A DNA stretch of 64,000 bases from Hyphomicrobium sp. D-2 (GTDB lineage: Bacteria; Pseudomonadota; Alphaproteobacteria; Rhizobiales; Hyphomicrobiaceae): contig NZ_JARXLA010000003.1 in NCBI RefSeq assembly GCF_029872155.1, forward strand, positions 496,001-560,000, read 5' to 3'. This document shows positions 1 through 9,342 of this stretch, one piece after another (position 1 is the first letter of the stretch; each line of letters starts with the position of its first letter). The notes under the pieces were generated by a model, which was not told the origin of the DNA, did no database searches, and saw only the letters and a program-made list of their open reading frames with translations. The position numbers were made by a program, and so were the translations under genes.

Positions 1-69
1 GGCAACAGGTTAAGCGTCGGGCAGGACATGGCGAGGTCGCGCAAAATTTAGCCAGGGCACGGGAAACTT

Positions 70-98
70 GCGTGGATCCCGGCCTGCGCCGGGATGAC
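70..98. repeat. Short palindromic intergenic repeat (family R2), copy 1
   Basis: An 8-bp perfect stem (ATCCCGGC at 76-83, GCCGGGAT at 88-95) encloses a 4-base loop and is followed by GACG. The same unit, with one changed loop base and the same GTGGATCCCGGC start, recurs at 46140-46159. This looks like a REP-type palindromic element. It lies just beyond repeat R1 in the region downstream of hisS. Function is not shown by the sequence. Confidence 0.7.
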
Positions 99-182
99 GG
101 TGGGGCGACGCGCAGCGGGGGGGCACATCAATCAGCGCTGGCGGCCGGCTCTCCGAAGGAGAAGTCGCCAGCGCCCAGAAAG
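95..182 (-). repeat. Dispersed hairpin repeat (family R1), copy 1, downstream of hisS
   Basis: This stretch aligns, in inverted orientation, with 45666-45806 downstream of tatC. Shared blocks are TGACGGTGGGG, GCGCTGGCGGCCGGCT, CTCCGAAGGAGA and AGTCGCC/AGCGC..AGAAA. Read on the minus strand it holds one module: GCGACT, a short hairpin (TCTCC-TTC-GGAGA, 150-162), then AGCCGGCCGCCAGCGC. The tatC copy has two such modules. Both copies lie at gene ends, so a role in 3' processing or termination is possible but not shown. Confidence 0.65.
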
Positions 183-185
183 ACG

Positions 186-209
186 TCATCCCGACAAGGG
201 TCGGGATGA
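186..209 (-). terminator. Hairpin overlapping the hisS stop codon
   Basis: A 10-bp perfect stem (186-195 paired with 200-209, loop AAGG) contains the last hisS codons and its TGA stop. The T-rich stretch that follows on the minus strand is weak (TCTTTCT). It may end hisS transcription or protect the 3' end. The overlap means the final residues of HisS are encoded by the palindrome. Confidence 0.5.
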
Positions 210-1682
210 TGTGTGGCGCGCGATGATAGCCTGCACCTCAGCCACAAGATCGGCGGCATCCACCGTCACCTGCGCCGGGCGCTGCTCTTTCCATTCCTCG
301 TGATCCTTGATCGCCTCGGCGGCCTTGGCGCCCTCGATCAGATCCTTCAGCGTCACCTTACCCGCATCGCGTTCGTCCGAACCCTGGATCACCACGCAGG
401 GGCTGCCGCGCTTGTCGGCATATTCAAGCTGCTTGCCGAACTTCTTCGGGTTGCCGAGATACAACTCGGCGCGGATGCCGGCGGAGCGCAGCGTGTGCAC
501 CATCTTCTGGTAATCGGCGATGCGCTCCTTCTCCATCACCGTGACGATGACGGGACCATCCGCTGGCGGTGCGCTGTCGCGATTGAGAACGGCAAGGGCC
601 GCCTGCAACCGCGAGACGCCGATTGAAAAGCCCGTCGCGGGCACCTTCTGGCCGGTGAAGCGGGCGACGAGATCGTCATAACGGCCGCCGCCACCAACCG
701 AGCCGAAACGCACAGGGTTGCCCTTTTCGTCCTTCACCTCGAAGGTCAGCTCGGCCTCAAACACGGGGCCGGTGTAATATTCGAGGCCGCGGATTACCGA
801 TGGATCAATGCGGATGCGATCAACGCCATAACCCGCCGAGGCCGTCAGCTCCGCGATCTGCGCCAGCTCGGAAACGCCTTCGGTGTCGGTGATCGCGCGC
901 AGCTTGTTGAGTGTCTCGTCGTTGCTGCCCGCCAGCGCTGCGGTGAAACCGAGAATGGCCTCGATGCCGGCGTCATCCAGCTCCGCGCCCTTGGTGAAGT
1001 CGCCACTTTCATCCTTGCGGCCCTTGCCGAGCAACTCGCGCACACCTTCGGCGCCGAGACGGTCGAACTTGTCGATGGCGCGCAGCACTGTGAGCCGCTT
1101 GGCTGCGTTGTCATCACCGCCGATGCCGATTGAAGTCATCACCGCATCCAGCACCTTGCGGTTGTTGACCTTGATGACGTAATCGCCGCGCTTGATGCCG
1201 AGCGCTTCCAGCGTGTCGGCTGCCAGCATGCACATCTCCGCATCCGCCGCGACGCTGTCGGCGCCCACCGTGTCAGCGTCGAACTGCATGAACTGGCGGA
1301 AGCGGCCTGGCCCTGGCTTCTCGTTGCGGAACACATAGCCGGTGGCATAGCGGCGGAACGGCTTGGCGATGAACTGGTAGTGCTGCGCCACATAGCGGGC
1401 CAGCGGCGCGGTGAGATCGTAGCGCAGGCTCATCCACTGCTCGTCTTCGTCCTGCAGCGAGAACACGCCCTCGTTGGGGCGGTCCTGATCGGGCAGGAAT
1501 TTGCCGAGTGCGTCGGTGTATTCGAACGCAGGCGTTTCCAGCGGCTCGAAGCCATAAAGCTCATAGACGCCGCGAATTTTGCCCAGCATCGTCTGCTGCT
1601 GACGCAGCTCGGCGGCTTCGATGTCGCGCAGCCCGCGCGGCAGGCGAGGGGTGGGGCGCGCGTCTTTTTTCTGCTTGCTCAT
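186..1682 (-). CDS. hisS: Histidyl-tRNA synthetase
   Basis: Class II aminoacyl-tRNA synthetase, 498 aa, charging tRNA-His in the cytoplasm. All family landmarks are present in order: motif 1 around [11 protein letters not shown], motif 2 with [13 protein letters not shown], the histidine-specific [10 protein letters not shown] segment, GGGGRYDDL, motif 3 [11 protein letters not shown], and a C-terminal anticodon-binding domain ([10 protein letters not shown] to VTLKDL). The ATG start at 1682 gives a normal N-terminus ([16 protein letters not shown]). The extreme C-terminus (HTSSRPLSG) is encoded inside a palindromic hairpin and is probably not conserved. It stands alone; the next leftward gene begins 180 bases upstream of its start. 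Confidence 0.97.
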   Translation of the reverse strand: MSKQKKDARPTPRLPRGLRDIEAAELRQQQTMLGKIRGVYELYGFEPLETPAFEYTDALGKFLPDQDRPNEGVFSLQDEDEQWMSLRYDLTAPLARYVAQHYQFIAKPFRRYATGYVFRNEKPGPGRFRQFMQFDADTVGADSVAADAEMCMLAADTLEALGIKRGDYVIKVNNRKVLDAVMTSIGIGGDDNAAKRLTVLRAIDKFDRLGAEGVRELLGKGRKDESGDFTKGAELDDAGIEAILGFTAALAGSNDETLNKLRAITDTEGVSELAQIAELTASAGYGVDRIRIDPSVIRGLEYYTGPVFEAELTFEVKDEKGNPVRFGSVGGGGRYDDLVARFTGQKVPATGFSIGVSRLQAALAVLNRDSAPPADGPVIVTVMEKERIADYQKMVHTLRSAGIRAELYLGNPKKFGKQLEYADKRGSPCVVIQGSDERDAGKVTLKDLIEGAKAAEAIKDHEEWKEQRPAQVTVDAADLVAEVQAIIARHTSSRPLSG

Positions 1683-1863
1683 GGGAAATCAATAGGTTGC
1701 GCAACGGGTGCGGAGGCTTCGGATTGCGCGCCTTATAGCGTTATTACGGCGAACGCACCACCTACGCGCCAATAGTCGCGAAAACCGCTGCGATCGGCTG
1801 CATCATTTTATAGGCGCGAACTGGCACGGACGACCGTTGGTTCAGCCGCCTACCCAATTACCA

Positions 1864-2790
1864 TCAGCCGACCTTCGGCCGTGAATCAGGCTGCTGCGGC
1901 TCAACTTCGTCGGGCGTATCGGGCACGGGAACGATCTTGGCAGTGGCGGGATCGAACACCGGGCGCGGCGGCGGCAGGCCGAAGCCGCGCTTCAACTTGG
2001 CGTGGGATTCGTTCGCGGGCACGCTGACAAGCTCACGCTCGGGCCAGCGCAGCGCTGTCAACGTATTGCCGTAGACGCAGCCGGTGTCGATGCACAGCGT
2101 GTTGTTCTGCCATTCGGGTTCTTGCACCGGCGTGTGGCCGAAGATAACCGGCACCGGTCCGCGATAATCCGCTGCCCAGTTGAACCGCTCCGGCACGCCG
2201 TTGGCATCGACGCGGCCGGATGTTTCGCCATAGAGGCCGAAGTCGCGTGCGCGTGGGAAGTTGCGGCCCAGCATGCTTTCGCGGATGCCAGCGTGCGCTA
2301 CCGCAATCGAACCGCCATCGAGCCACGCGTGGCTTGGCAGCGTTGCCAGAAACGCCTGCGCCCGTGTTTTTATGCCGTCGCCTTCGCCTTCAAGCTGGCT
2401 GATCGTGCGTTCCAGCCCGGCGCCAATCTTCACCGTGTTGCCCTTAAGCCAGCGCAGGAACTTGTCGTCGTGATTGCCGAGGATCATCAGCGCATGGCCG
2501 CTTTCGACCATATCCATCGCGATGCGCAGCGCGTCGGGGGACGCGGGCCCGCGATCGATGAGATCGCCGACAAAAACAGCGCGGCGGCCCTTTGGCGCGG
2601 TGGTGATGGCACGGCGATCATCGCCGGTGCCTTCAAGACGCGCAGTGTAGCCAAGCTTTTCCAGCAGCGCGATCAGTTCATCCGTGCAGCCATGCACGTC
2701 GCCGATGAAATCGAACGGCCCGCGTTCATGGCGCCAGTCGGTCGAGACGGCTGCGCGGCGTTCTTCCGCAGGGCTGTGTTTTTTTGTCAT
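1864..2790 (-). CDS. Metallophosphoesterase, PrpE/ApaH-like
   Basis: Calcineurin-like phosphoesterase of 308 aa, likely a serine/threonine phosphatase or dinucleoside tetraphosphatase of the bacterial PrpE type. Metal-binding motifs are all visible: GDVHG, GDLIDRGP, GNHD, AHAGIRE and FGHTPV. The start (MTKKHSPAEE) was chosen at 2790 because GGAG lies about 9 bases before it; an upstream extension to 3282 in the same frame overlaps glcF and lacks family similarity. The C-terminal tail (FGLPPPRPVF onward) is proline-rich and probably disordered. The substrate cannot be read from sequence. It is downstream of glcF but separated by about 200 bases. Confidence 0.88.
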   Translation of the reverse strand: MTKKHSPAEERRAAVSTDWRHERGPFDFIGDVHGCTDELIALLEKLGYTARLEGTGDDRRAITTAPKGRRAVFVGDLIDRGPASPDALRIAMDMVESGHALMILGNHDDKFLRWLKGNTVKIGAGLERTISQLEGEGDGIKTRAQAFLATLPSHAWLDGGSIAVAHAGIRESMLGRNFPRARDFGLYGETSGRVDANGVPERFNWAADYRGPVPVIFGHTPVQEPEWQNNTLCIDTGCVYGNTLTALRWPERELVSVPANESHAKLKRGFGLPPPRPVFDPATAKIVPVPDTPDEVEPQQPDSRPKVG

Positions 2791-2885
2791 CGGTAAGAAC
2801 TCCGGGTTCTTGATGCCCGGCGAAGCGGGAACGGAATTGCGTTGGTCGGCAGAGTATCTTGCTCTTGCGATCCATGCCACATCGC

Positions 2886-2913
2886 GCGCGCTAAAGCACG
2901 ATCGCTTTTCTCC
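2886..2913 (-). repeat. Partial copy of the TIR repeat (family R3)
   Basis: The segment CTAAAGCACGATCGCTTTTC and the bases after it match the reverse complement of the right end of the R3 repeat found before valS (24915 leftward), 19 of 24 positions by hand alignment. Only one end of the element is recognisable, so this would be a decayed or truncated copy in the space between the phosphoesterase gene and glcF. Confidence 0.4.
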
Positions 2914-2987
2914 GCACCTACGCTGCATGGTTTCCATCGCCGCCCCATCGCGCTTCAGTCGGGTCGGCGCAGCGCGGCGATCATAGC

Positions 2988-4361
2988 TCAAGCGTGAATG
3001 AAATCGTTCACGCGGCGCTTGCTCGGTTCTGGCACATCGGAAACGAATTTCGACAAATCTTCCAGGCCGAGTGGCACCGGACCGCCGAACGCCCAGTCCA
3101 GAAGCTCGACCGTGTGCACGATCGGAACGTCCAGCGACGTGGACAGTTGCGTGATGCAGCCGATATTTCCCGCCGCCACGACGTCGGGCTTCACGCGCTT
3201 GATGTTCTTGGTTTTGCGGTCGCGCAACTGGCTGGAAATTTCCGGCTGCATGATGTTGTACGTTCCGGCCGAGCCGCAGCAAATGTGCCCTTCCGGAATG
3301 TTCACCACGCTGAAACCGGCTTTCACCAGCAGCTCGCGCGGCACTTCCTTGATTTGCTGACCATGCTGCAGCGAGCAGGCGGAATGATACGCCACCCGCA
3401 GCGACGACCAGCGTCGCGGCGCGCCAAGGTCATATTTGCCGATGAATTCGGAGACATCGCGCGCCAGCTCGGAAATGCGCGCCGCACGGTCGGCGTAGTC
3501 AGGTTCGTTGCGCAGCAGATGGCCGTAGTCCTTCACCGTCGTGCCGCAGCCGGATGCGTTGACGATGATCGCATCGACCGGCTCGCCGTCGTTCTCGATA
3601 TCCTTCCACCACGCATCAACATTGCGCTTGGCAAATTCGATGGCGCCGGCTTCATCGCCCAAATGATACGTCAGCGCTCCGCAACAGCCGGCACCCGCGG
3701 ACACGATGACATCGACGCCGTGACGCGCCAGCAAGCGGATGGTGGAATCGTTGATGCCCGGCCGCAGCACCTGCTGTGCACAACCGGCCAGCATGATGAC
3801 GCGGGCGCGGCGCTCGTCCTCCGTGGCAGCAACGCCAGGGCCTTCATATTTCGGCGATGGCGGCAGCACGGCGGGTGCCAGCTCGATCATGGCAGCGGCC
3901 TGATCGAAGCCGAAGCGGCGCAGCAGTTTCACCCACGGACGGCCCAGCGGCGCCAGCTTGAGCGCGAAGCGGAAGCGATCGGGATGCGGCACCACTTCGG
4001 ACAGCAGGCGGCGCATGGCGCGCTCTTTCCAGGGGCGCGTGCCGGTCTGCTCGATGTACTCTCGCGCGAAGTCGATCAGATGCATGTAGTCGACGCCGCT
4101 CGGGCAGGTTGACATGCACGACAGACACGACAGACAGCGATCGACGTGGTGCTGTACTTCGGGGCTGGCAGGCGCGCTGTCCTCCAGCATGTCCTTGATG
4201 AGATAAATGCGCCCGCGCGGGCTGTCGCGCTCGTCGCCCGTCAGCACATAGGTGGGGCAGGTGGCGGTGCACAGCCCGCAGTGGACGCAGCGGCGCAGGA
4301 TCGCTTCGGCCTCGGCGATGCGCTCGTTGCTCAACTGTTTCTGGCTGAAATTCGTCTGCAT
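2988..4361 (-). CDS. glcF: Glycolate oxidase iron-sulfur subunit GlcF
   Basis: 457 aa. This subunit carries electrons from the flavin subunits GlcD/GlcE to the respiratory chain. Two ferredoxin-type [4Fe-4S] motifs lie near the N-terminus, at C25-C28-C31-C35 (CVHCGLCTATCP) and C76-C79-C82-C86 (CLSCLSCMSTCP). Two CCG domains follow, seen as GAGCCGALTYH and HICCGSAGTYN with their upstream GCAQQ and HSACSLQHG partners. It is the last gene of a leftward glcD-glcE-glcF operon, 107 bases after glcE. The ATG at 4361 is the natural start; its ribosome site is weak. Confidence 0.95.
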   Translation of the reverse strand: MQTNFSQKQLSNERIAEAEAILRRCVHCGLCTATCPTYVLTGDERDSPRGRIYLIKDMLEDSAPASPEVQHHVDRCLSCLSCMSTCPSGVDYMHLIDFAREYIEQTGTRPWKERAMRRLLSEVVPHPDRFRFALKLAPLGRPWVKLLRRFGFDQAAAMIELAPAVLPPSPKYEGPGVAATEDERRARVIMLAGCAQQVLRPGINDSTIRLLARHGVDVIVSAGAGCCGALTYHLGDEAGAIEFAKRNVDAWWKDIENDGEPVDAIIVNASGCGTTVKDYGHLLRNEPDYADRAARISELARDVSEFIGKYDLGAPRRWSSLRVAYHSACSLQHGQQIKEVPRELLVKAGFSVVNIPEGHICCGSAGTYNIMQPEISSQLRDRKTKNIKRVKPDVVAAGNIGCITQLSTSLDVPIVHTVELLDWAFGGPVPLGLEDLSKFVSDVPEPSKRRVNDFIHA

Positions 4362-4468
4362 CCGCTGGTGCCTGATGTGCTGAGAAGTGAAAGCCGTTTG
4401 TCGGTCGGTTTAATGCGGAATGGCTGTGATGTCGGATCGTGAAAGGCTTCCGATCACACTCGCTGCTC

Positions 4469-5689
4469 CTACAAATTGGCGTACATGCGGCCAGGATTGA
4501 GGATGCCAGCGGGATCGAAGGCTGCTTTCAAGCCGCGGGTCAAGCGCTCCAGTCCTGGATCAAGCGGCTGGAACACTTCCACCGCCGCCCTTACGGCAGG
4601 CTCAGCCCGGATCAGCGTCGCATGGCCGCCGTGGATCGCGGTGACGCGGCGGATCTCGGCCGTACTGGCGTCGTCGGCTGCCGGCACCTCGAGCCAGATC
4701 AAGGCGCCACCCCAGTCGTAATACACCTCAACCGGCATGTAACGCTTGATCGCGGCGACGAGTTTGGGCGCGGTCGTCGGCTTGGTCGAGATGCGCCACA
4801 GCAGTGACGGGCGGTTGGGCATCACCGACAGCCGCCGCAGTTCGCCCCAGAACTCGAGCGATTCACGGTGGTCCAGTTCCAGAGCCTTGCCATAGACCTT
4901 CAGCATTTCTTTCAAATGCTGTTTGCGTCCGGCAACCGCGCTGGAGAAATTTTCCAGCCGCAGAGCAGTGACGGACTTGCCCATGATGCGCAGTCCCGGA
5001 TGGCCAAGGCGAGCGGCCACCGGAGCCTGCAGATGGATGGCGCCCGATACTTCCACCGGCAGCGTCAGCGCGGTTGAAAGCAATTCGATGGCTAGGTCGT
5101 CCGGCAGCCCGAGATAGATCACCGTCGCCGCGGTTTCGGGCCACGGGATCACCTTGAACGTTACTTCCGTCATCACTGCCAGCGTGCCCCAGCTTCCCGC
5201 CAGCCCGCGCGTCACGTCATAGCCGGTGACGTTTTTCATCACCCGGCCGCCAAGCTGGAACAGCTCCGCCCGGCCATTGACGCCTTTGACGCCGATCAGA
5301 TGATCGCGGGCCGCGCCACACTGGATGCGCCGAGCGCCCGACATGTTGGTGGCGAACACGCCGCCGATGGTCTGCGAACCGTGCGCAGCGCCGGTTGCCG
5401 GGCCCAGGTCGATTGGTTCGAACGGCAGCATCTGTCCGCGCGTGGCCAGCTCGGATTCTACCTGCGACAGCGGCGTGCCCGCGCGCGCAGACATCACCAG
5501 CTCGTTTGGCTCATACAGAGAGATGCCGCGCAGCGAGGCGGTGGTGATCGTAACGGCGCCATCCACAGGTCGCCCGATGCCGCGCTTGGAACCGGAGCCG
5601 ACGATCTCCACCGGCATCCGTTTTTCCGCGCAGCCGGCAATGACGAACTGAAGCTCCCAGTCGGCGCCGGGGCGCTGCAAATCGCTCAA
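4469..5689 (-). CDS. glcE: Glycolate oxidase FAD-binding subunit GlcE
   Basis: 406 aa, FAD-linked oxidase fold (FAD_binding_4). The flavin-binding region includes EIVGSGSKRGIG, DLGPATGAAHGSQTIGG and VMKNVTGYDVTRGLAGSWG; the C-terminal FDPAGILNPGRMY is typical of the family. The start is an unusual TTG at 5689. It is supported by a strong ribosome site (GAGGAG, about 8 bases upstream) that overlaps the glcD stop codon, so glcD and glcE are only 11 bases apart and probably translationally coupled. It forms the membrane-associated GlcDEF complex that oxidises glycolate to glyoxylate. Confidence 0.94.
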   Translation of the reverse strand: MSDLQRPGADWELQFVIAGCAEKRMPVEIVGSGSKRGIGRPVDGAVTITTASLRGISLYEPNELVMSARAGTPLSQVESELATRGQMLPFEPIDLGPATGAAHGSQTIGGVFATNMSGARRIQCGAARDHLIGVKGVNGRAELFQLGGRVMKNVTGYDVTRGLAGSWGTLAVMTEVTFKVIPWPETAATVIYLGLPDDLAIELLSTALTLPVEVSGAIHLQAPVAARLGHPGLRIMGKSVTALRLENFSSAVAGRKQHLKEMLKVYGKALELDHRESLEFWGELRRLSVMPNRPSLLWRISTKPTTAPKLVAAIKRYMPVEVYYDWGGALIWLEVPAADDASTAEIRRVTAIHGGHATLIRAEPAVRAAVEVFQPLDPGLERLTRGLKAAFDPAGILNPGRMYANL

Positions 5690-5700
5690 TGGCTTTCTCC

Positions 5701-7164
5701 TCAGGCCGCTTCGTCTGCCGCCGACTGCTCGCCCAGTTCCTGAGCGGGCAACGGAAAGACCTTACCGGGGTTCAGCAGCCAATGGGGATCGAAGATGCTC
5801 TTTATCCGCATCTGAACTGCAAGATCCGATGGCGAGAACTGTATATCCATCAGATCGCGCTTTTCGATGCCGACGCCATGTTCGCCCGTCAGGCATCCGC
5901 CCACGGCAACGCACAGCTTCAGGATTTCGGCGCCCGCCTGTTCGGCCCGGATCGCCTCGTCGGGATCATTGGCATTGAACAGGATCAGCGGATGCAGGTT
6001 GCCATCGCCAGCATGGAACACGTTGGCCACCTTCAGGCGCTTCTCGGCGCAGATTTCGCCGATGCGGCTCAGCACCTCGGGTAACCGTGCCAGCGGGATA
6101 GTGCCGTCCATGCAATAGTAGTCGGAAATGCGGCCCATGGCGCCGAACGCGGCCTTGCGGCCCTTCCAGATGCGATCACTGTGCTCGGTCGATGTGCTGG
6201 CCTCGACAACCTGAGGATCGAAGTTGCGCGCAATGTCGGTGATGGCACGCAGCAGCCGGTCGATCTCGTCCTCGAAGCCTTCCACTTCGACGATCAGCAG
6301 CGCCTCGACGTCCAGCGGATAGCCAGCCTTTGCGAATGCTTCAGCGACGGCGATGGCAGGCTTGTCCATGTATTCGATCGCGACCGGAATGATGCCCGAG
6401 CCGATGATGGCGGCGACGCACTGGCCCGCAGCTTCGCACGATGAGAAGCCCAGCATCACCGGCCGCGCGAACGGCATGCGCGGAATGATCTTCAGCGTTG
6501 CCTCGGTGATGATGCCGAACTGGCCCTCGGAACCGATGACAAGCGCCATGAAATCATAGCCGCCGGAATCCAGATACGGCCCATTTATCTCCACGATCTC
6601 GCCGTCCATCAGCACCATCTTGAGGCCAAGGACGTTGTTGGTGGTCACACCGTATTTCAAACAGTGAGCGCCGCCGGAGTTCATGGCGAGGTTACCGCCG
6701 AGCGTGCAGGCAAGCTGGCTCGATGGATCGGGGGCATAGAAAAAACCCTCCGCCGAAACCGCATCGGTGATCGCGAGGTTGGTGATGCCCGTCTGCACGG
6801 TGATGGTGCGGTTGACGAAATCAGTTTCCAGCACGCTGTTCATGCGCGAGGTGCCGATGACGATGGAATCCGCTGTCGGGGTTGCGCCACCACACAGCGA
6901 AGTGCCTGCGCCGCGCGGCACAACCTTCACGCCCGCCTGGCGGCAATATTTGAGAAGCTTCGACACATCTTCCGTGGTGCGCGGCAGGGCGACGGCGAGC
7001 GGCGGCTGGCGATATGCGGTCAATGCATCGGCCTCGAAGGCGCGACGGCCTTCTTCCCGCGATATGATGCCATCTGCGCCGAGCAGCGCGACAAGCTCGC
7101 CGATAATCGCCTCGCTCCGGTCGAGCACCGTGCGATCAGGCTCCGGCATTCTCGACAGCGTCAT
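5701..7164 (-). CDS. glcD: Glycolate oxidase catalytic subunit GlcD (FAD-linked oxidase)
   Basis: 487 aa, close to the usual length of GlcD. N-terminal FAD_binding_4 domain (VVPRGAGTSLCGGATP, APDPSSQLACTLGGN, NSGGAHCLKYGVT) and C-terminal FAD-oxidase domain (NVFHAGDGNLHPLI, GEHGVGIEKRDLM, FDPHWLLNPGKVFP). The start at 7164 (MTLSRMPEPDR) has GGAG 7 bases upstream; the same frame runs on to 7383 but crosses the promoter region. First gene of glcDEF, divergent from the LysR gene at 7395. D-lactate dehydrogenases share this fold, so the true substrate may be glycolate, D-lactate or both; the complete GlcE and GlcF partners favour glycolate. Confidence 0.94.
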   Translation of the reverse strand: MTLSRMPEPDRTVLDRSEAIIGELVALLGADGIISREEGRRAFEADALTAYRQPPLAVALPRTTEDVSKLLKYCRQAGVKVVPRGAGTSLCGGATPTADSIVIGTSRMNSVLETDFVNRTITVQTGITNLAITDAVSAEGFFYAPDPSSQLACTLGGNLAMNSGGAHCLKYGVTTNNVLGLKMVLMDGEIVEINGPYLDSGGYDFMALVIGSEGQFGIITEATLKIIPRMPFARPVMLGFSSCEAAGQCVAAIIGSGIIPVAIEYMDKPAIAVAEAFAKAGYPLDVEALLIVEVEGFEDEIDRLLRAITDIARNFDPQVVEASTSTEHSDRIWKGRKAAFGAMGRISDYYCMDGTIPLARLPEVLSRIGEICAEKRLKVANVFHAGDGNLHPLILFNANDPDEAIRAEQAGAEILKLCVAVGGCLTGEHGVGIEKRDLMDIQFSPSDLAVQMRIKSIFDPHWLLNPGKVFPLPAQELGEQSAADEAA

Positions 7165-7219
7165 GGGGGGCTCCAGCTTCAAAAAGTTCAGATGGGCGGC
7201 GCGGCGTGTACAGAAATTA

Positions 7220-7248
7220 AGTATCGCAGCGCCGCCGATTGCTGTCAT
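7220..7248 (-). promoter_or_regulatory. Candidate sigma-70 promoter for glcDEF
   Basis: Read leftward, ATGACA (7248-7243) and GATACT (7225-7220) are separated by exactly 17 bases and match the -35 (5 of 6) and -10 (4 of 6) consensus. Transcription would start near 7213, giving a leader of about 50 bases before the glcD ATG. Confidence 0.4.
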
Positions 7249-7269
7249 ACTCTTAGACAACAGTACAGC

Positions 7270-7290
7270 TATCGGGTGTTCCAGCCGATA
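7270..7290. promoter_or_regulatory. Inverted repeat, possible LysR operator
   Basis: TATCGG and CCGATA are separated by 9 bases in the glcD-lysR intergenic space, about 60-75 bases upstream of the predicted glcD transcription start, where LysR activators usually bind. A 6-bp inverted repeat can occur by chance and it is not a perfect T-N11-A box. Confidence 0.25.
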
Positions 7291-7394
7291 CCTTATGGTC
7301 ACCGTCATGCGGCGGTTACACGTATTCGCTGGCATGCGTTGTCGCCTTGCGGTCTTGGGAGAAGGCCGGGGGCCTGTTGCCAACGGGGGATCTC

Positions 7395-8372
7395 GTGACT
7401 GCCATTAGCGATCTCGACATCTTCGCACGCGTCGCCCGCACCGGCAATATGTCGGCCGCAGGGCGTGAGATCGGGCTTTCTCCGGCGGTTGTTTCCAAGC
7501 GCATCAGCCAGCTCGAAGAGCGTCTGGGCACGCGCCTGTTCCAGCGCACCACGCGCCATCTCACCCTGACTGAAACCGGTGCCGGCTATTTCAAGCGCGT
7601 CGCCGATATCCTGAGCCTGTGCGAAGAGGCAGAAGATTTTGTAAGCCGTCGCAACACCAAGCCGCGCGGGTTGCTTAAACTCAGCGTGCCGACGGCGTTC
7701 AGCCGCAAGCACATCTCGCCGCACATGAAGGAGTTTCTGGCGCGCTATCCAGAGATCGAGCTGCACGTCAACATTTCCGATGCGTATGTTGACATCATCC
7801 GCGAAGGCTTTGACCTCGCGGTGCGCATCGGCGATCTCGGCGAAACTTCGCTTGCGGCTCGGCGCATCGCCGCTGACACACGCGTGCTGTGCGCTTCACC
7901 CTCATATATCGAGCGTCACGGGGTACCGCCACAACTGGCCGATCTGGAACTGCACAATTGCCTGACGGCCGATCCTGTTGACGTGTGGCGCATGTCCGGG
8001 CCGGAAGGAGAGGTGCAATTTCGTCCGCAGGGCTCGGTACACTGCAACTCGGTCGAATTCCTGCGCGAGCTGGTCATATCGGGGATCGGCATCGGTCTGC
8101 TGTCGATCTGGGATGTGGGTGAAGAGCTGCGCGATGGCACGTTGCGCATTGTGCTGCCTCAGTACCGCAATGCGGCGGGCGGGGTTCATTTCGTCTATCC
8201 AAGCCGCGAGTTCATGCCAGCGAAGGTCGATGCGCTGATCGACTATCTCTGCGAGCTGTACGGTCCGGCTCCCTACTGGGAGAAGGATCTCAATCTGGAC
8301 AAGGCGATTTCAAGCCGCCCCGCGCGTAAAGTCGGTAAACCAACGCGGGCAGTTGCTGTCGACAAAATCTAG
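7395..8372 (+). CDS. LysR-family transcriptional regulator
   Basis: 325 aa. N-terminal winged helix-turn-helix (DLDIFARVARTGNMSAAGRE, then SPAVVSKRISQLEERLG) followed by a LysR substrate-binding domain, starting near residue 90. The chosen start is GTG at 7395 with GGGGGA 4-5 bases before it; upstream in-frame codons encode no recognisable helix. It is divergent from glcD and lies upstream of lutABC, so it most likely controls one or both 2-hydroxy-acid oxidation operons in response to a small organic acid. The effector cannot be told from sequence. Confidence 0.93.
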   Translation: MTAISDLDIFARVARTGNMSAAGREIGLSPAVVSKRISQLEERLGTRLFQRTTRHLTLTETGAGYFKRVADILSLCEEAEDFVSRRNTKPRGLLKLSVPTAFSRKHISPHMKEFLARYPEIELHVNISDAYVDIIREGFDLAVRIGDLGETSLAARRIAADTRVLCASPSYIERHGVPPQLADLELHNCLTADPVDVWRMSGPEGEVQFRPQGSVHCNSVEFLRELVISGIGIGLLSIWDVGEELRDGTLRIVLPQYRNAAGGVHFVYPSREFMPAKVDALIDYLCELYGPAPYWEKDLNLDKAISSRPARKVGKPTRAVAVDKI

Positions 8373-8553
8373 CGGCGCAGCAGTGTGCGCCCAGCCCACG
8401 GTGCGATGATCTGCGGGCTGATGCAACCCTGCGGGCTTGCTTGATCCGCCCCCGGCTACGATCCTTCTTTCAGGCAAACGGCGCTGCATTCGCTTGCTCA
8501 CCGGCGGCCGATTTGGTGTGCTGTACGCAAACCAGTGCCATCCGGTGATCAGC

Positions 8554-9342
8554 ATGACCGAAGTCTATGCAAGGCGGCCCCGCGTCGGGCTCTTTGTCAC
8601 CTGCCTTGTCGATCTGATGCGCCCTTCTGTCGGCTTTGCTGCTGTGCGTCTGCTGGAAGCTGCGGGATGCGAAGTCGTCGTACCGGAAGAGCAGACCTGC
8701 TGCGGCCAGCCCGCTTACAACGGCGGCGATAATGCAAACGCCCGCAAGATTGCGTTGCAAACGATGCGCGCGTTCGATGGACTCGATTATGTGGTGGCAC
8801 CGTCCGGTTCCTGCGCCGCGATGCTCAAAGTGCATTATCCGCGACTGCTGGCCGATGATGCGCAACACGCGTCCGCTGCCCGCGCTTTTGCCGAGCGGGT
8901 GCACGAGCTGTGCGCCTTCCTGATTGATGTGTGCGGACTGGAGCAGGTGCCGGGCAGTTTTGCTGGCCGCGTCACATACCATGACGGCTGCTCGGGGCTG
9001 CGCGAATTGAAGGTGCGCGAGCAACCGCGCCGCCTGCTGGCGGCCGTGCCGGGGCTGGAGTTGTGCGAGATGTCGGACACCGATGCATGCTGCGGTTTTG
9101 GTGGTCTGTTTGCGGTCAAGTTTCCGGCGATCTCCAACGCGATGGTTACGAAAAAATGCGCCAACGCCGCCAGCGTCAAACCTGATCTTCTGTTGTCAGG
9201 CGAGATGGGCTGCCTGCTCAACGTTGCAGGCAAGCTTTCACGCCAAGGCGCTGACATCCAATGTCGGCATATCGCGGAGGTGCTGGCCGGCGAGATGACC
9301 GCGCCAGCTATTGCGTACAGCAGCGATGGTGAGCGGCGATGA
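8554..9342 (+). CDS. lutA: Lactate utilization protein A (CCG-domain Fe-S protein)
   Basis: 262 aa with two cysteine-rich CCG domains: EEQTCCGQPAYNGG with its earlier cysteine in FVTCLVD, and DACCGFGGLFAVKFP with HDGCSGLRE. These bind an Fe-S cluster or pass electrons in the L-lactate dehydrogenase complex LutABC. The start at 8554 (MTEVYARRPRVGLF) fits the family N-terminus, with GGTGA about 5 bases upstream. It overlaps lutB by 4 bases (ATGA), indicating a coupled operon. The name follows from the three-gene set; alone the protein could equally be described as a GlpC/GlcF-like subunit. Confidence 0.92.
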   Translation: MTEVYARRPRVGLFVTCLVDLMRPSVGFAAVRLLEAAGCEVVVPEEQTCCGQPAYNGGDNANARKIALQTMRAFDGLDYVVAPSGSCAAMLKVHYPRLLADDAQHASAARAFAERVHELCAFLIDVCGLEQVPGSFAGRVTYHDGCSGLRELKVREQPRRLLAAVPGLELCEMSDTDACCGFGGLFAVKFPAISNAMVTKKCANAASVKPDLLLSGEMGCLLNVAGKLSRQGADIQCRHIAEVLAGEMTAPAIAYSSDGERR

